Origin: GCA-2697345 sp045565015
GTDB lineage: Bacteria > Pseudomonadota > Alphaproteobacteria > Rhodobacterales > Rhodobacteraceae
Length of the DNA stretch: 19,414 nucleotides
NCBI GenBank assembly: GCA_045565015.1
Contig: JBJLGD010000001.1
Coordinates: forward strand, 1 to 19,414
Reading direction: 5' to 3'
Shown here: positions 1-7,216 of the stretch, piece after piece
Numbering within the stretch: position 1 is the stretch's first letter
Layout: every line of letters begins with the position of its first letter
Notes under the pieces: generated by a model
Database searches by the model: none
What the model was told of the DNA's origin: nothing
Seen by the model: only the letters and a program-made list of their open reading frames with translations
Translations under genes and position numbers: made by a program

Positions 1-1
1 A

Positions 2-1300
2 GAAACATTTTCTTGCAGGTTAAAATATTTTAATGAGTTAAATAGTTTTGTTGATACTGACGAATGGCATATTTTAGCGACAAAATTTAAAAATGCGTTA
101 ATTGGCTCTGGTTATCCAAAATATGCTGCAGATTTAGAGTTTGAACTGCTCTCTGACTTATTTAATAAAGATACAATAAATAGTATCTTCTCAAACCCAA
201 GTAATAGCTTCCATAAGTCTATTAAGGCAGGAAATTTTGAGGACGAGATAGAAATCCATAAAAATTTTAAAGTTACAAGATCACCAAAAGGTTTGATACT
301 AATTGTTGGAAGTTCAAATACGATATTACCAATAATTTTGGCTATAATATTATCATATCTTTGTGGTAATATTACCGTAGTTCAGCTGTCTAATCTTCAT
401 AAAAAAATAATTCCAAATTTTTTTGATAAGTTACCCCATTTTAAGAAGAATTGTATATATTTTACAAATTTAAACCAAGCTGAAGATAACGACCGGGAGT
501 GTCTCTCACAGCTAATATCAGAAGTAAAATGGGATATAATTAATGTTTGGGGCGGTGAGGATGCTAACGATTTTTACTACACTAATTCTCGTAATAATAA
601 ATATAGGCCTAAAGTTTTAAATATGGAGCCTCTAACTGGAATTGTACTTATCCAAGCTGAACATATTAAAGCTAATCAGAAAATCTTAACAAAAGAGCTA
701 GCCGAAGCTATTTCTACAATGGGACAGCAGCTATGCAGTTCTCCTACAGAAGGGTACATAATCGGGGATCTAGCAGAACCACTAAGGGAAGCTTTTCTTT
801 TAGAGTTGATCGATAAACTAGACGAAACCTATAATCTTCAAAGCTCATCAGAAGCCAATACAATTAAATTAGACAGGGTATTAAGCCAAGCAGTAGACAC
901 GGGGGCAAAAGTTTATACTTCACAAAAATATGGAAACCATATTTCAGTTATTAATAGCGACAATCAATCATTTTTTTTCAAAATAACTTCTGAATTAAAC
1001 TTATCAATTCATAACAGGAATAATTTTTTAGAGTTAATAAATATTGACTCATTTGAAAACGCCTATGAGAATATTTTACAAATAAATAGTAAGGCAACAC
1101 ATGAAGAAATAAAGAAAGTTCAAACAGTTCTTGTCTTTGGGAATGATGATTTTTGGAAGGACTCTATAAATCTTGCAAGAACTATTGGCGCTTATAGAAC
1201 TATCAACCTTAATTATGTTTTAAAACGCCATCCTTTGGAAGCCCTTGATGGAATGCATTTAGTAGAAGAATTCTCATATCCAATTGCTATTCTGAATTAA
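2..1300 (+). CDS. LuxC-like acyl-CoA reductase, 5'-truncated by the window edge
   Basis: The frame is open from base 2, so a TTG at 293 is internal and the true start lies left of the window. The 432 visible residues compare with about 480 in LuxC. LuxC-family enzymes (aldehyde dehydrogenase superfamily) reduce activated fatty acyl groups to aldehydes with NADPH through an acyl-cysteine intermediate. Visible hallmarks are a PKGLILIVGSSNT-type nucleotide-binding stretch (bases 281-322), a NVWGGEDA motif, and GQQLCSSPTEGYII, whose cysteine (codon 734-736) matches the LuxC nucleophile. There is no sign of luciferase (luxA/B), and the partner acyl-transferase or synthetase, if any, is outside. 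The product could feed wax, aldehyde or alkane metabolism rather than light emission. The proteorhodopsin gene follows after 114 bp that contain an AT-rich palindrome and a T run, so the two are probably transcribed separately. The family call rests on recalled motifs and could be a more general aldehyde dehydrogenase relative. Confidence 0.6.
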   Translation, partial: ETFSCRLKYFNELNSFVDTDEWHILATKFKNALIGSGYPKYAADLEFELLSDLFNKDTINSIFSNPSNSFHKSIKAGNFEDEIEIHKNFKVTRSPKGLILIVGSSNTILPIILAIILSYLCGNITVVQLSNLHKKIIPNFFDKLPHFKKNCIYFTNLNQAEDNDRECLSQLISEVKWDIINVWGGEDANDFYYTNSRNNKYRPKVLNMEPLTGIVLIQAEHIKANQKILTKELAEAISTMGQQLCSSPTEGYIIGDLAEPLREAFLLELIDKLDETYNLQSSSEANTIKLDRVLSQAVDTGAKVYTSQKYGNHISVINSDNQSFFFKITSELNLSIHNRNNFLELINIDSFENAYENILQINSKATHEEIKKVQTVLVFGNDDFWKDSINLARTIGAYRTINLNYVLKRHPLEALDGMHLVEEFSYPIAILN

Positions 1301-1316
1301 TATTATACCATCTATG

Positions 1317-1334
1317 AATTAAAATATTTTAATT
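1317..1334. repeat. 18-bp perfect AT palindrome between luxC-like gene and proteorhodopsin
   Basis: AATTAAAATATTTTAATT is a perfect inverted repeat. A run of nine T residues (1344-1352) follows 9 bp later. It could be a weak AT-only terminator for the upstream gene or a regulator site for proteorhodopsin. In DNA this AT-rich, chance palindromes are common, so the function is open. Confidence 0.4.
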
Positions 1335-1350
1335 TGAAAAAGGTTTTTTT

Positions 1351-1378
1351 TTGTTTATAAAAGTCAATTTAATATGAT
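1351..1378 (+). promoter_or_regulatory. candidate sigma-70 promoter of proteorhodopsin
   Basis: A TATGAT -10-like hexamer (1373-1378, five of six matches to consensus) lies 16 bp after a poor -35-like TTGTTT (1351-1356). Transcription would start near 1385 and leave a leader of about 30 nt before the ribosome binding site AGGAG (1404-1408). The -10 match is reasonable but the -35 is weak. Confidence 0.3.
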
Positions 1379-1414
1379 ACCAACAAGAACATAATTATAT
1401 ATTAGGAGAAAAAA

Positions 1415-2113
1415 ATGGATGGACAATTAAATCCAAGTGATTTTGTAGGAATGAGTTTCTGGATTATCTCGGCGGCAATGGTTGCCGCAACCTTCTTTTT
1501 TTGGGTTGAAAGAGATCGTGCAGTTGGAAAATGGAAAACATCGCTAACGGTAGCGGCTATGGTAACCGGTATTGCGGCAATACACTATTTCTACATGAGA
1601 GGTGTTTGGGCAGATACAGGTACCTCACCACTTGTATTCCGTTACGTCGATTGGCTCTTAACAGTACCCCTTCAAATTATAGAGTTTTACTTGATACTTG
1701 CTGCTATTGCTGTTGTAGGTGCATCACTCTTCTGGAGACTGATGATTGCTTCTGTAGTCATGCTTGTTGCAGGTTATCTAGGCGAAGTAGGAACATTTAA
1801 TGTGTGGGGAGCGTTCATAGTTGGAATGGCTGCTTGGATTTATATAATTTACGAAATCTTCGTCGGAGAAGCTAGTAAAATAAATGCAGAAAATGGAACA
1901 GAGGCGAGTAAAACAGCATTTAATGCACTTAGACTTATTGTTACCGTTGGTTGGGCAATTTACCCACTCGGCTATGTCTTAGGTTACGCCGGCGCTGGAA
2001 GTCCAGAAGCACTTAATATTATTTATAACCTTGCCGATTTTCTTAACAAAATCGCATTTGGTGTAGTAATATGGGCTGCGGCAACTTCTTCATCAGCAAC
2101 AGAAACTGCTTAA
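1415..2113 (+). CDS. proteorhodopsin, blue-absorbing type, light-driven proton pump
   Basis: This 232-residue seven-helix retinal protein pumps protons out of the cell on illumination. Key residues, with proteorhodopsin reference numbering, are His57 (H75) in AIHYFYMRGVW, Asp79 (proton acceptor D97) in FRYVDWLLTVP, Glu90 (proton donor E108) in IIEFYLI, and Lys212 (Schiff-base lysine K231) in ADFLNKIAFG. Gln87 occupies position 105, where Gln gives blue and Leu/Met gives green absorption. The start is well fixed: AGGAG (1404-1408) lies 6 nt before the ATG. The protein begins MDGQLNPSDFVG and goes almost directly into helix A, so the cleavable signal peptide seen in many proteorhodopsins is absent. 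No retinal synthesis gene (blh, crt) lies within view, so chromophore must come from elsewhere in the genome. A strong hairpin follows the stop, consistent with a single-gene transcript. Confidence 0.97.
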   Translation: MDGQLNPSDFVGMSFWIISAAMVAATFFFWVERDRAVGKWKTSLTVAAMVTGIAAIHYFYMRGVWADTGTSPLVFRYVDWLLTVPLQIIEFYLILAAIAVVGASLFWRLMIASVVMLVAGYLGEVGTFNVWGAFIVGMAAWIYIIYEIFVGEASKINAENGTEASKTAFNALRLIVTVGWAIYPLGYVLGYAGAGSPEALNIIYNLADFLNKIAFGVVIWAAATSSSATETA

Positions 2114-2140
2114 ATCAATAATACGTTTATAAACTATATG

Positions 2141-2168
2141 TAGCGATGGGCCTTCTAGCCCGTCGCTA
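2141..2168 (+). terminator. strong hairpin after proteorhodopsin, likely terminator
   Basis: TAGCGATGGGC (2141-2151) pairs with GCCCGTCGCTA (2158-2168), giving an 11-bp stem with one G-T wobble and a six-base loop (CTTCTA). It begins 27 bp after the stop codon and is much more GC-rich than its surroundings. The usual uninterrupted T tract is missing downstream (TACTGTCTC follows), so it may act as a 3'-end stabilising hairpin or processed end as well as, or instead of, an intrinsic terminator. Confidence 0.65.
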
Positions 2169-2571
2169 TACTGTCTCAAAAATATTATTTGCCCATTCGT
2201 TCTTTACTAAGTAAGATGTAGCCAAAAGACGTGAAGAAGCTGCTGCTGACGTTTCATCAACTACGGTTATAACTCAAATCGGCGATTACTGGCTCGGTTA
2301 AAGAAAATACTCTATTATTCAATCAAAAAGAATAATTTCATTTCATACATTTTAAGACTTTGAAGATTAATATTTCGTAGGTTGTGAAGGTTTTCTTTAA
2401 AAATTGAACTCCTTTTAGATTAAATAAAGTTTAAATATTTCTTCATCTGCGGAGTGCCTGTATAAGCAACGTAGTTTAAAATAGTAACAGGTTAAATTGA
2501 TTTTAATATGTAATTTGAAAAAAAATCTATTATTGTAATACTGTAAGTTTGAAAAAGTACGGCTATTATAA
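2169..2571. other. long intergenic stretch with a possible coding remnant
   Basis: About 400 bp without a convincing gene. Bases 2215-2301 read in one frame as DVAKRREEAAADVSSTTVIT and then QIGDYWLG before a stop. The composition looks coding, but the stretch is preceded by an in-frame TAA (2212-2214) and has no start codon or ribosome binding site. It may be the tail of a decayed gene. The rest (2302-2571) is very AT-rich and presumably holds the promoter of the next gene, but no well-spaced -35/-10 pair stands out. No tRNA, riboswitch or repeat was recognised. Confidence 0.4.
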
Positions 2572-3660
2572 ATGGATGATTTTATTATTATTGGAGGTGG
2601 AATAGCTGGTATTTCTATTGCTGCTCTACTTTCAAAATATGCAAAAGTCACTCTTTTAGAGGCTGAGGAAAATTTAGGCTATCACGCTAGTGGTCGATCT
2701 GCTGCAATCTTTATAAAAGACTATGGCAATGAAAGCGTTAAAGCATTAACTTATTTAAGTTCTGAATATTTAGAAAAAGAAAATGGAGGCGTACTAAGCC
2801 CTCGAGGATTACTTCTTTTAGCAGGAAAAGAAGATAAAGATAATTTTGTTTCTGAATACCGGCAATTAGGTATGGAAGAAATACCGATCTCACTGGCAAG
2901 TAAAAAAATTCCCCTATTAAAAAAAGGTTCAATAAGTAAAGCTGCTTTTAGACAGGATGTTTTTGATATCGACACTGACCAATTATTCCAAAATTTTTCA
3001 AAACAGGCTCTAAAAAATGGAGCAAGTATTAAAAAAAACTCTGAAGTATCACGTATTAATTACGATCAAAAAAATTGGACTGTCTTTACAAGTCATGAAG
3101 AGTTTTCAAGTAAAATCCTGATTAATGCTGCAGGAGCGTGGGTCGATAAAATAGCTCTGCTAGCGGGTATTTCTCCCTTAAAGTTCTTGCCTTGCCGAAG
3201 ATCAATGGCACGGGTACCCGTGCCGGGAGATTATAATCCAAAATACTGGCCTCATACCCTAGAGGTCAACGACAAATTTTATTTTAAACCTGACGCAGGG
3301 GAGTTACTAATTTCACCCGCTGAAGAAGAACCCGTTGAACCTCACGACGCTTGGGCAAATGACTTCATAATAGCAGAAGGAATTTCGCGGTTTGAACGGT
3401 TTACCTCCAAAAAAGTAACTCGGGTTTCTTCAAATTGGGCAGGAATACGTACGTTTTCTCCTGACCGAAGTTTGGTCATTGGGTTCGCATCTGACAATCC
3501 AAAATTCTTTTGGTTAGGAGGCCAAGGTGGTTATGGTTTCCAAACTGCTCCAGCTGCAAGCAAGCTTGCTAAACAATTATTGCTGGGAGAAAAATCAACT
3601 TGTGATAAGACAATCATCAAATCAGTTTCACCTTACCGGTTTAAAAGTATGTATATTTAG
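2572..3660 (+). CDS. FAD-dependent D-amino-acid dehydrogenase, similar to D-arginine dehydrogenase DauA
   Basis: This 362-residue flavoprotein belongs to the DAO/DadA family. It would oxidise a D-amino acid to the imino acid, which hydrolyses to a 2-oxo acid and ammonia, passing electrons to the respiratory chain. The N terminus has the FAD-binding GGGIAG (residues 8-13), followed by GYHASGRSAA (36-45) as in Pseudomonas DauA. DIDTDQL, NAAGAW, FYFKPDAG, PHDAW, WAGIRTF and QGGYGFQT follow in the DauA order. Arg210, Tyr237 and Arg293 align with the DauA residues that hold the substrate carboxylate. The position of DauA Glu87, which contacts the arginine guanidinium, appears to be Leu80, so D-arginine is doubtful as substrate. 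No clear Shine-Dalgarno sequence precedes the ATG. The gene converges on the M20 peptidase gene, and the stop codons overlap at 3658-3659. Confidence 0.82.
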   Translation: MDDFIIIGGGIAGISIAALLSKYAKVTLLEAEENLGYHASGRSAAIFIKDYGNESVKALTYLSSEYLEKENGGVLSPRGLLLLAGKEDKDNFVSEYRQLGMEEIPISLASKKIPLLKKGSISKAAFRQDVFDIDTDQLFQNFSKQALKNGASIKKNSEVSRINYDQKNWTVFTSHEEFSSKILINAAGAWVDKIALLAGISPLKFLPCRRSMARVPVPGDYNPKYWPHTLEVNDKFYFKPDAGELLISPAEEEPVEPHDAWANDFIIAEGISRFERFTSKKVTRVSSNWAGIRTFSPDRSLVIGFASDNPKFFWLGGQGGYGFQTAPAASKLAKQLLLGEKSTCDKTIIKSVSPYRFKSMYI

Positions 3661-4836
3661 TTTTTAATCATTAATTTTTCGATTAAATCAGAGATTACCA
3701 AAGAACACTCGGAAACTTTTTTAAGTTCAACACGTTCGTCTGCACAGTGGCACTCCTCTACATTTCCAGGGCCAAAATTAACAGCATCAATACCAGCATC
3801 ATTAACTAAATTTCGCACATCACTTGAATAAGGAGCGCCATAAATTTTAGAAGGAGACCCCAGAATATTTTTTGTACTAGTTTTAAGCAATCCAACTATA
3901 GTAGCCATCATTCGATATTTCTGCAGGTTCAAAGCGATTATAAGCAGCATCAACTTTTATTTTAACTTTAGAGCTAAAGGGCTTTGCTGCCATAAGTCTT
4001 TTACTTATTTTTTTTATTTCTCCTTCGACAGTTTCTCCCGGAATCAAACGACGATCTACGTACAGATCAACAAAATCAGAGACAGCATTCGGTACTACTC
4101 CACCTTGTACCATTGTAGGCGTACATGACCCATTGCCTAAAAGAGGGTGCTTATATTGCTCTAAGTCTAGTTTATAATTTTCCAATGCAGTCAAGACCCA
4201 TGAGAGATCCCATGCAGGATTAATACCCAAATGACTTCGGCTAGCATGAATAGATTTCCCCATAAGTCGAATATGAATTGGAGCTAAACCGCGGGTTGCG
4301 GTTGCGATCTTGAGATCCGTAGGTTCAGTAACAATTCCAAAGTCACCTCCAAAACCAGATTTAAGTAACGAAAGAGTACCTGGTTCTGCTCGCTCTTCGC
4401 CTGCCGCGAAATGAAACACCAATTCTCCATTTAAACATTTTAAGTATTGGCTAAAATGATAAGCTAGGCTTATTTGCACAGCAAGACCAGCCTTCATATC
4501 GCAGGCCCCCCTTCCATACAGAAACCCGTTTAAAATATCCGCTCCAAAAGGTTTCTTAGTCCACTCATTAAAATCATCCACTGGAACTGTATCCATATGC
4601 CCATTTAAAATAAGTCTAGGACCATTTCTATTTCCCTTCAAAATTGCACCAATTGAATAACGCCCTGGCATAGATTCTATAACTTGCAGTTCGACCGGAG
4701 TCCCTTCCAGCAATTTCTTGATTGCATGTACCATGTTCTCTTCGTATGAACCCGGATTCTCACTTGGAGTTTGGACAAGCTTGATCAAAATTTTTGAAAT
4801 AAATTCTTGATTTAAATATTTACTATTACTCTTCAT
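3657..4836 (-). pseudogene. M20 family metallopeptidase (ArgE/DapE type), one frameshift
   Basis: This would be a zinc hydrolase removing acyl groups from N-acyl amino acids or cleaving dipeptides. The N-terminal piece (4836 down to 3883) has GHMDTVP with His80 and Asp82, GRGACDMKAG with Asp113, AAGEERAEPG with Glu147 (catalytic) and Glu148 (metal), and VTEPTDL with Glu171. The C-terminal piece, in another frame and ending at 3657, has the last metal ligand in FGPGNVEECHCADERVEL. The frame changes near 3905-3906: removing one C of the plus-strand CC restores EISNDATIVGLLKTS and a 392-residue protein of normal family length. All ligands survive, so this is either a sequencing error or a very recent mutation. 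The ATG at 4836 has only a weak, distant AAGG. It is transcribed divergently from the crotonase gene. The exact substrate cannot be told. Confidence 0.8.
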
Positions 4837-4948
4837 AAAACTTAAAATACCTTATTTATTACCACCTTTTGTTTCAATTTATTAAAACACCGTATAGAAG
4901 TTATTAAATGGGCGTTATTTACGATAATAAGAAACTAAAACAGAAACT

Positions 4949-5737
4949 GTGAAAGTTAAAATGGAATTTAGAAATATTTTATATAAGAGAACAAACTCGC
5001 TTGCTCTAATCACTATTAACAGAGCGGAAAAACACAATGCTATCTCATTAGATACTTTAGATGATTTGAATAAAAGTGTAGATTATGCAGCCTCCGATGA
5101 CGCAGTAAAAGTAATTGCTATTACAGGTGCTGGAGGTAAATCATTTGCAGCTGGATCAGATCTCAATGAAGTAAAAGATCGTGACCTTAAGAAGGCCTTA
5201 GAACCCATTGTTCAGGGCTTTGCTGAAAAATTAGAACGCACTCCAAAACCAACACTGGCTGCAATTGATGGTATATGTATGGGTGGAGGGCTTGAAGTCG
5301 CATTGGGCTGTGATTTACGAATTGCTACGACTCGATCAAGATTTGCTACTCCAGAAGGCAAACTGGGTTTAATACCTGGTGGAGGCGCTACGGCTCGGCT
5401 TCCTAGAACAGTTGGTAAAGGTTGGGCAATGGAAATGCTGCTAATGGGTGATACAATTAACGCTGAAAAAGCACTCCAAATTGGTCTTATTACTCGCCTA
5501 GTAGAACCTGATAAGTTATTGGATGAAGTCACAGCGATGGGAGAAAAATTATCATCCTTTGCTCCTTTTGTACCTAGGACCATGAAAGCTATGGTTCATT
5601 TTGGAATGGATGCTAGTTTAGCGAGTGCTCTAATGTTAGAAAAATTTGCTCAAGGAGCCTTAGTTCAAACAGACGATAAAGATGAGGGGATTAACGCTTT
5701 CCTTGAAAAACGTAAGCCAAACTTTAAAGGGAAATAA
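4949..5737 (+). CDS. enoyl-CoA hydratase/isomerase family protein (crotonase fold)
   Basis: This 262-residue protein is of standard crotonase length. Such enzymes act on acyl-CoA thioesters, typically hydrating a 2-enoyl-CoA in beta-oxidation or amino-acid breakdown. The oxyanion-hole segments are SFAAGSDLNE (65-74) and GICMGGGLE (108-116). Both acid/base glutamates of true hydratases are present, Glu116 in GGGLEVALGCDL and Glu136 in FATPEGKLGLIPGGGAT, which favours hydratase over isomerase activity. The start shown is GTG, but an ATG four codons later (4961) is equally possible because neither has a strong ribosome binding site. The amidase starts 15 bp downstream, so the two are probably co-transcribed. 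The true CoA substrate is not evident. Confidence 0.88.
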   Translation: MKVKMEFRNILYKRTNSLALITINRAEKHNAISLDTLDDLNKSVDYAASDDAVKVIAITGAGGKSFAAGSDLNEVKDRDLKKALEPIVQGFAEKLERTPKPTLAAIDGICMGGGLEVALGCDLRIATTRSRFATPEGKLGLIPGGGATARLPRTVGKGWAMEMLLMGDTINAEKALQIGLITRLVEPDKLLDEVTAMGEKLSSFAPFVPRTMKAMVHFGMDASLASALMLEKFAQGALVQTDDKDEGINAFLEKRKPNFKGK

Positions 5738-5752
5738 AAAGGAATTTTAAAA

Positions 5753-7201
5753 TTGTCTAAAATACTTTTTACATCTGCATCAAAGCAAGCATCATTAATT
5801 CGCGAAGGCTCACTTAAAGTTACTGACTTACTCGAATTGCACTTTGAACAAATAGATAAGCTGAATTCAAAAATTAATGCAATAATTTGGCAAGATAGGG
5901 AGGCAGCATATAATCTTGCTAAATTACTAGAAAGTGAAATCTCTAATAATGAAGTTCGTGGACCATTACACGGTGTTCCAGTAACCATAAAGGAATCTTT
6001 TGATTTAGCTGGTGCCCCATCAACTTGGGGCAACCCGACTCTAAAAGACAATCTAGCAGTTTCTGACAGCGATGCAGTACTCAGGTTAAAAAAAGCTGGC
6101 GCCATTGTTTTTGGTAAAACTAACGTGCCCTACGATCTTGCAGAATGGCAAAGCTTCAATCAGATTTATGGGACCACTAATAATCCTTGGGATATTACAA
6201 GGACACCTGGTGGTTCATCGGGTGGTTCAGCGGCTGCATTAGCGACTGGAATGACCTCTTTGGAGGTTGGTTCCGATATCGGCTCGTCTATTCGAAACCC
6301 GGCTCATTACTGCGGTGTCTTTGGGCACAAACCTACATTCAATGTAGTTTCAACGAAAGGCCATGGAAGCTCTCCTGTTGGTGCAGATATATCTGTTGCA
6401 GGACCTCTAGCACGTTCAGCGATAGATTTAACCTTGGCATTAGACGTGATTAAAGGCCCTAACCAGTTTGACTCCGCTGCTTGGGCGCTCGACTTAAAAA
6501 GGGATAAACGCGATCGATTAAAAGATTTCAGTGTTGGTGTTTTTCTTGACGATCCAGAGGCACCAATTGATAAACAATATAAAGAGGAACTGGAGAAGTT
6601 TATTGAAAAAATTGAACAAGCTGGAGCCAACGTAAAACGAAACTACTTGCCAGATTTAAATACATCAAAACATTTCACTCTCTATCTAAATTTACTCGGT
6701 GCAGCGTTAGCTAATAGAATGTCCCAAAAAGCTCTTGAGGAGAAAATCAACGGTATTCACTCTTTAAAGAATAAACAAATTTCTCGTATTTCAGGAACTC
6801 GATATCAAGGTTTGGCCATGACCCACGCAGAACAACTATCTTTGAACCAAGAAAGATATGATCATAGATTAAAGTTTGATAACTACTTCACAGATATGGA
6901 CGTAATTATAACACCAGTTGCCTCATCGACCGCTTTTATGCATGATCAAAATGGGCCCCGATACAGTAGATTCCTGACAATAAACGGTGCTGACCAACCG
7001 GAGAATAATCAATTATTTTGGTCTGGCTACTCAGGCGTCGTGGGGTTACCGAGTACAGTCGGGCCAATCGGGCTGTTAGATGGGTTGCCAGTAGGTTATC
7101 AAGCTATATCAGGGTACGGCAAGGACTACACATCTTTGGCCTTCGCAATGGCAGTCGAGCAAGAGATTTACGGGTTTCGTATCCCTCCAATGTGTAATTA
7201 G
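5753..7201 (+). CDS. amidase signature family hydrolase
   Basis: This 482-residue serine hydrolase cleaves a carboxamide to acid and ammonia or amine. The Ser-cisSer-Lys triad is complete: Lys80 in GVPVTIKESF, Ser155 in TPGGSSGGSAAAL, and nucleophile Ser179 in GSDIGSSIRNPAH. The 24-residue spacing between the serines equals that in fatty acid amide hydrolase. It is not a GatA, because no gatB/gatC partner is near. It starts at TTG with AAAAGGA ending about 8 nt upstream, directly after the crotonase gene, and is followed 15 bp later by the photolyase gene. The substrate is not readable from sequence. Pairing with a crotonase hints at an amide whose acid product is processed as a CoA ester, which is inference. 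Confidence 0.92.
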   Translation: MSKILFTSASKQASLIREGSLKVTDLLELHFEQIDKLNSKINAIIWQDREAAYNLAKLLESEISNNEVRGPLHGVPVTIKESFDLAGAPSTWGNPTLKDNLAVSDSDAVLRLKKAGAIVFGKTNVPYDLAEWQSFNQIYGTTNNPWDITRTPGGSSGGSAAALATGMTSLEVGSDIGSSIRNPAHYCGVFGHKPTFNVVSTKGHGSSPVGADISVAGPLARSAIDLTLALDVIKGPNQFDSAAWALDLKRDKRDRLKDFSVGVFLDDPEAPIDKQYKEELEKFIEKIEQAGANVKRNYLPDLNTSKHFTLYLNLLGAALANRMSQKALEEKINGIHSLKNKQISRISGTRYQGLAMTHAEQLSLNQERYDHRLKFDNYFTDMDVIITPVASSTAFMHDQNGPRYSRFLTINGADQPENNQLFWSGYSGVVGLPSTVGPIGLLDGLPVGYQAISGYGKDYTSLAFAMAVEQEIYGFRIPPMCN

Positions 7202-7216
7202 GGATCCATAGTTCAA

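Noticed and set aside
293..295. TTG as start codon of the first gene
   Set aside because: The same frame is open to base 2 and encodes family-like sequence (KVTRSPKG) before it, so this is an internal codon of a truncated gene.
2..1300. Bioluminescence operon
   Set aside because: Only a LuxC-like gene is seen. No luxA, luxB, luxD or luxE follows, and proteorhodopsin is next.
1317..1334. Palindrome as insertion-sequence end or attachment site
   Set aside because: No transposase, integrase or target duplication is near, and A/T palindromes are common at this base composition.
1531..1800. 89-residue open frame within the proteorhodopsin gene
   Set aside because: It overlaps a certain gene in another frame, is Cys/Arg-rich without recognisable motifs and has no ribosome binding site.
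2302..2571. Riboswitch or small RNA before the DauA-like gene
   Set aside because: No known aptamer core or stable GC-rich hairpin could be recognised by eye.
5212..6105. Two long minus-strand frames opposite the crotonase and amidase genes
   Set aside because: They lie antisense to clear coding sequence and have serine/proline-rich shadow composition.
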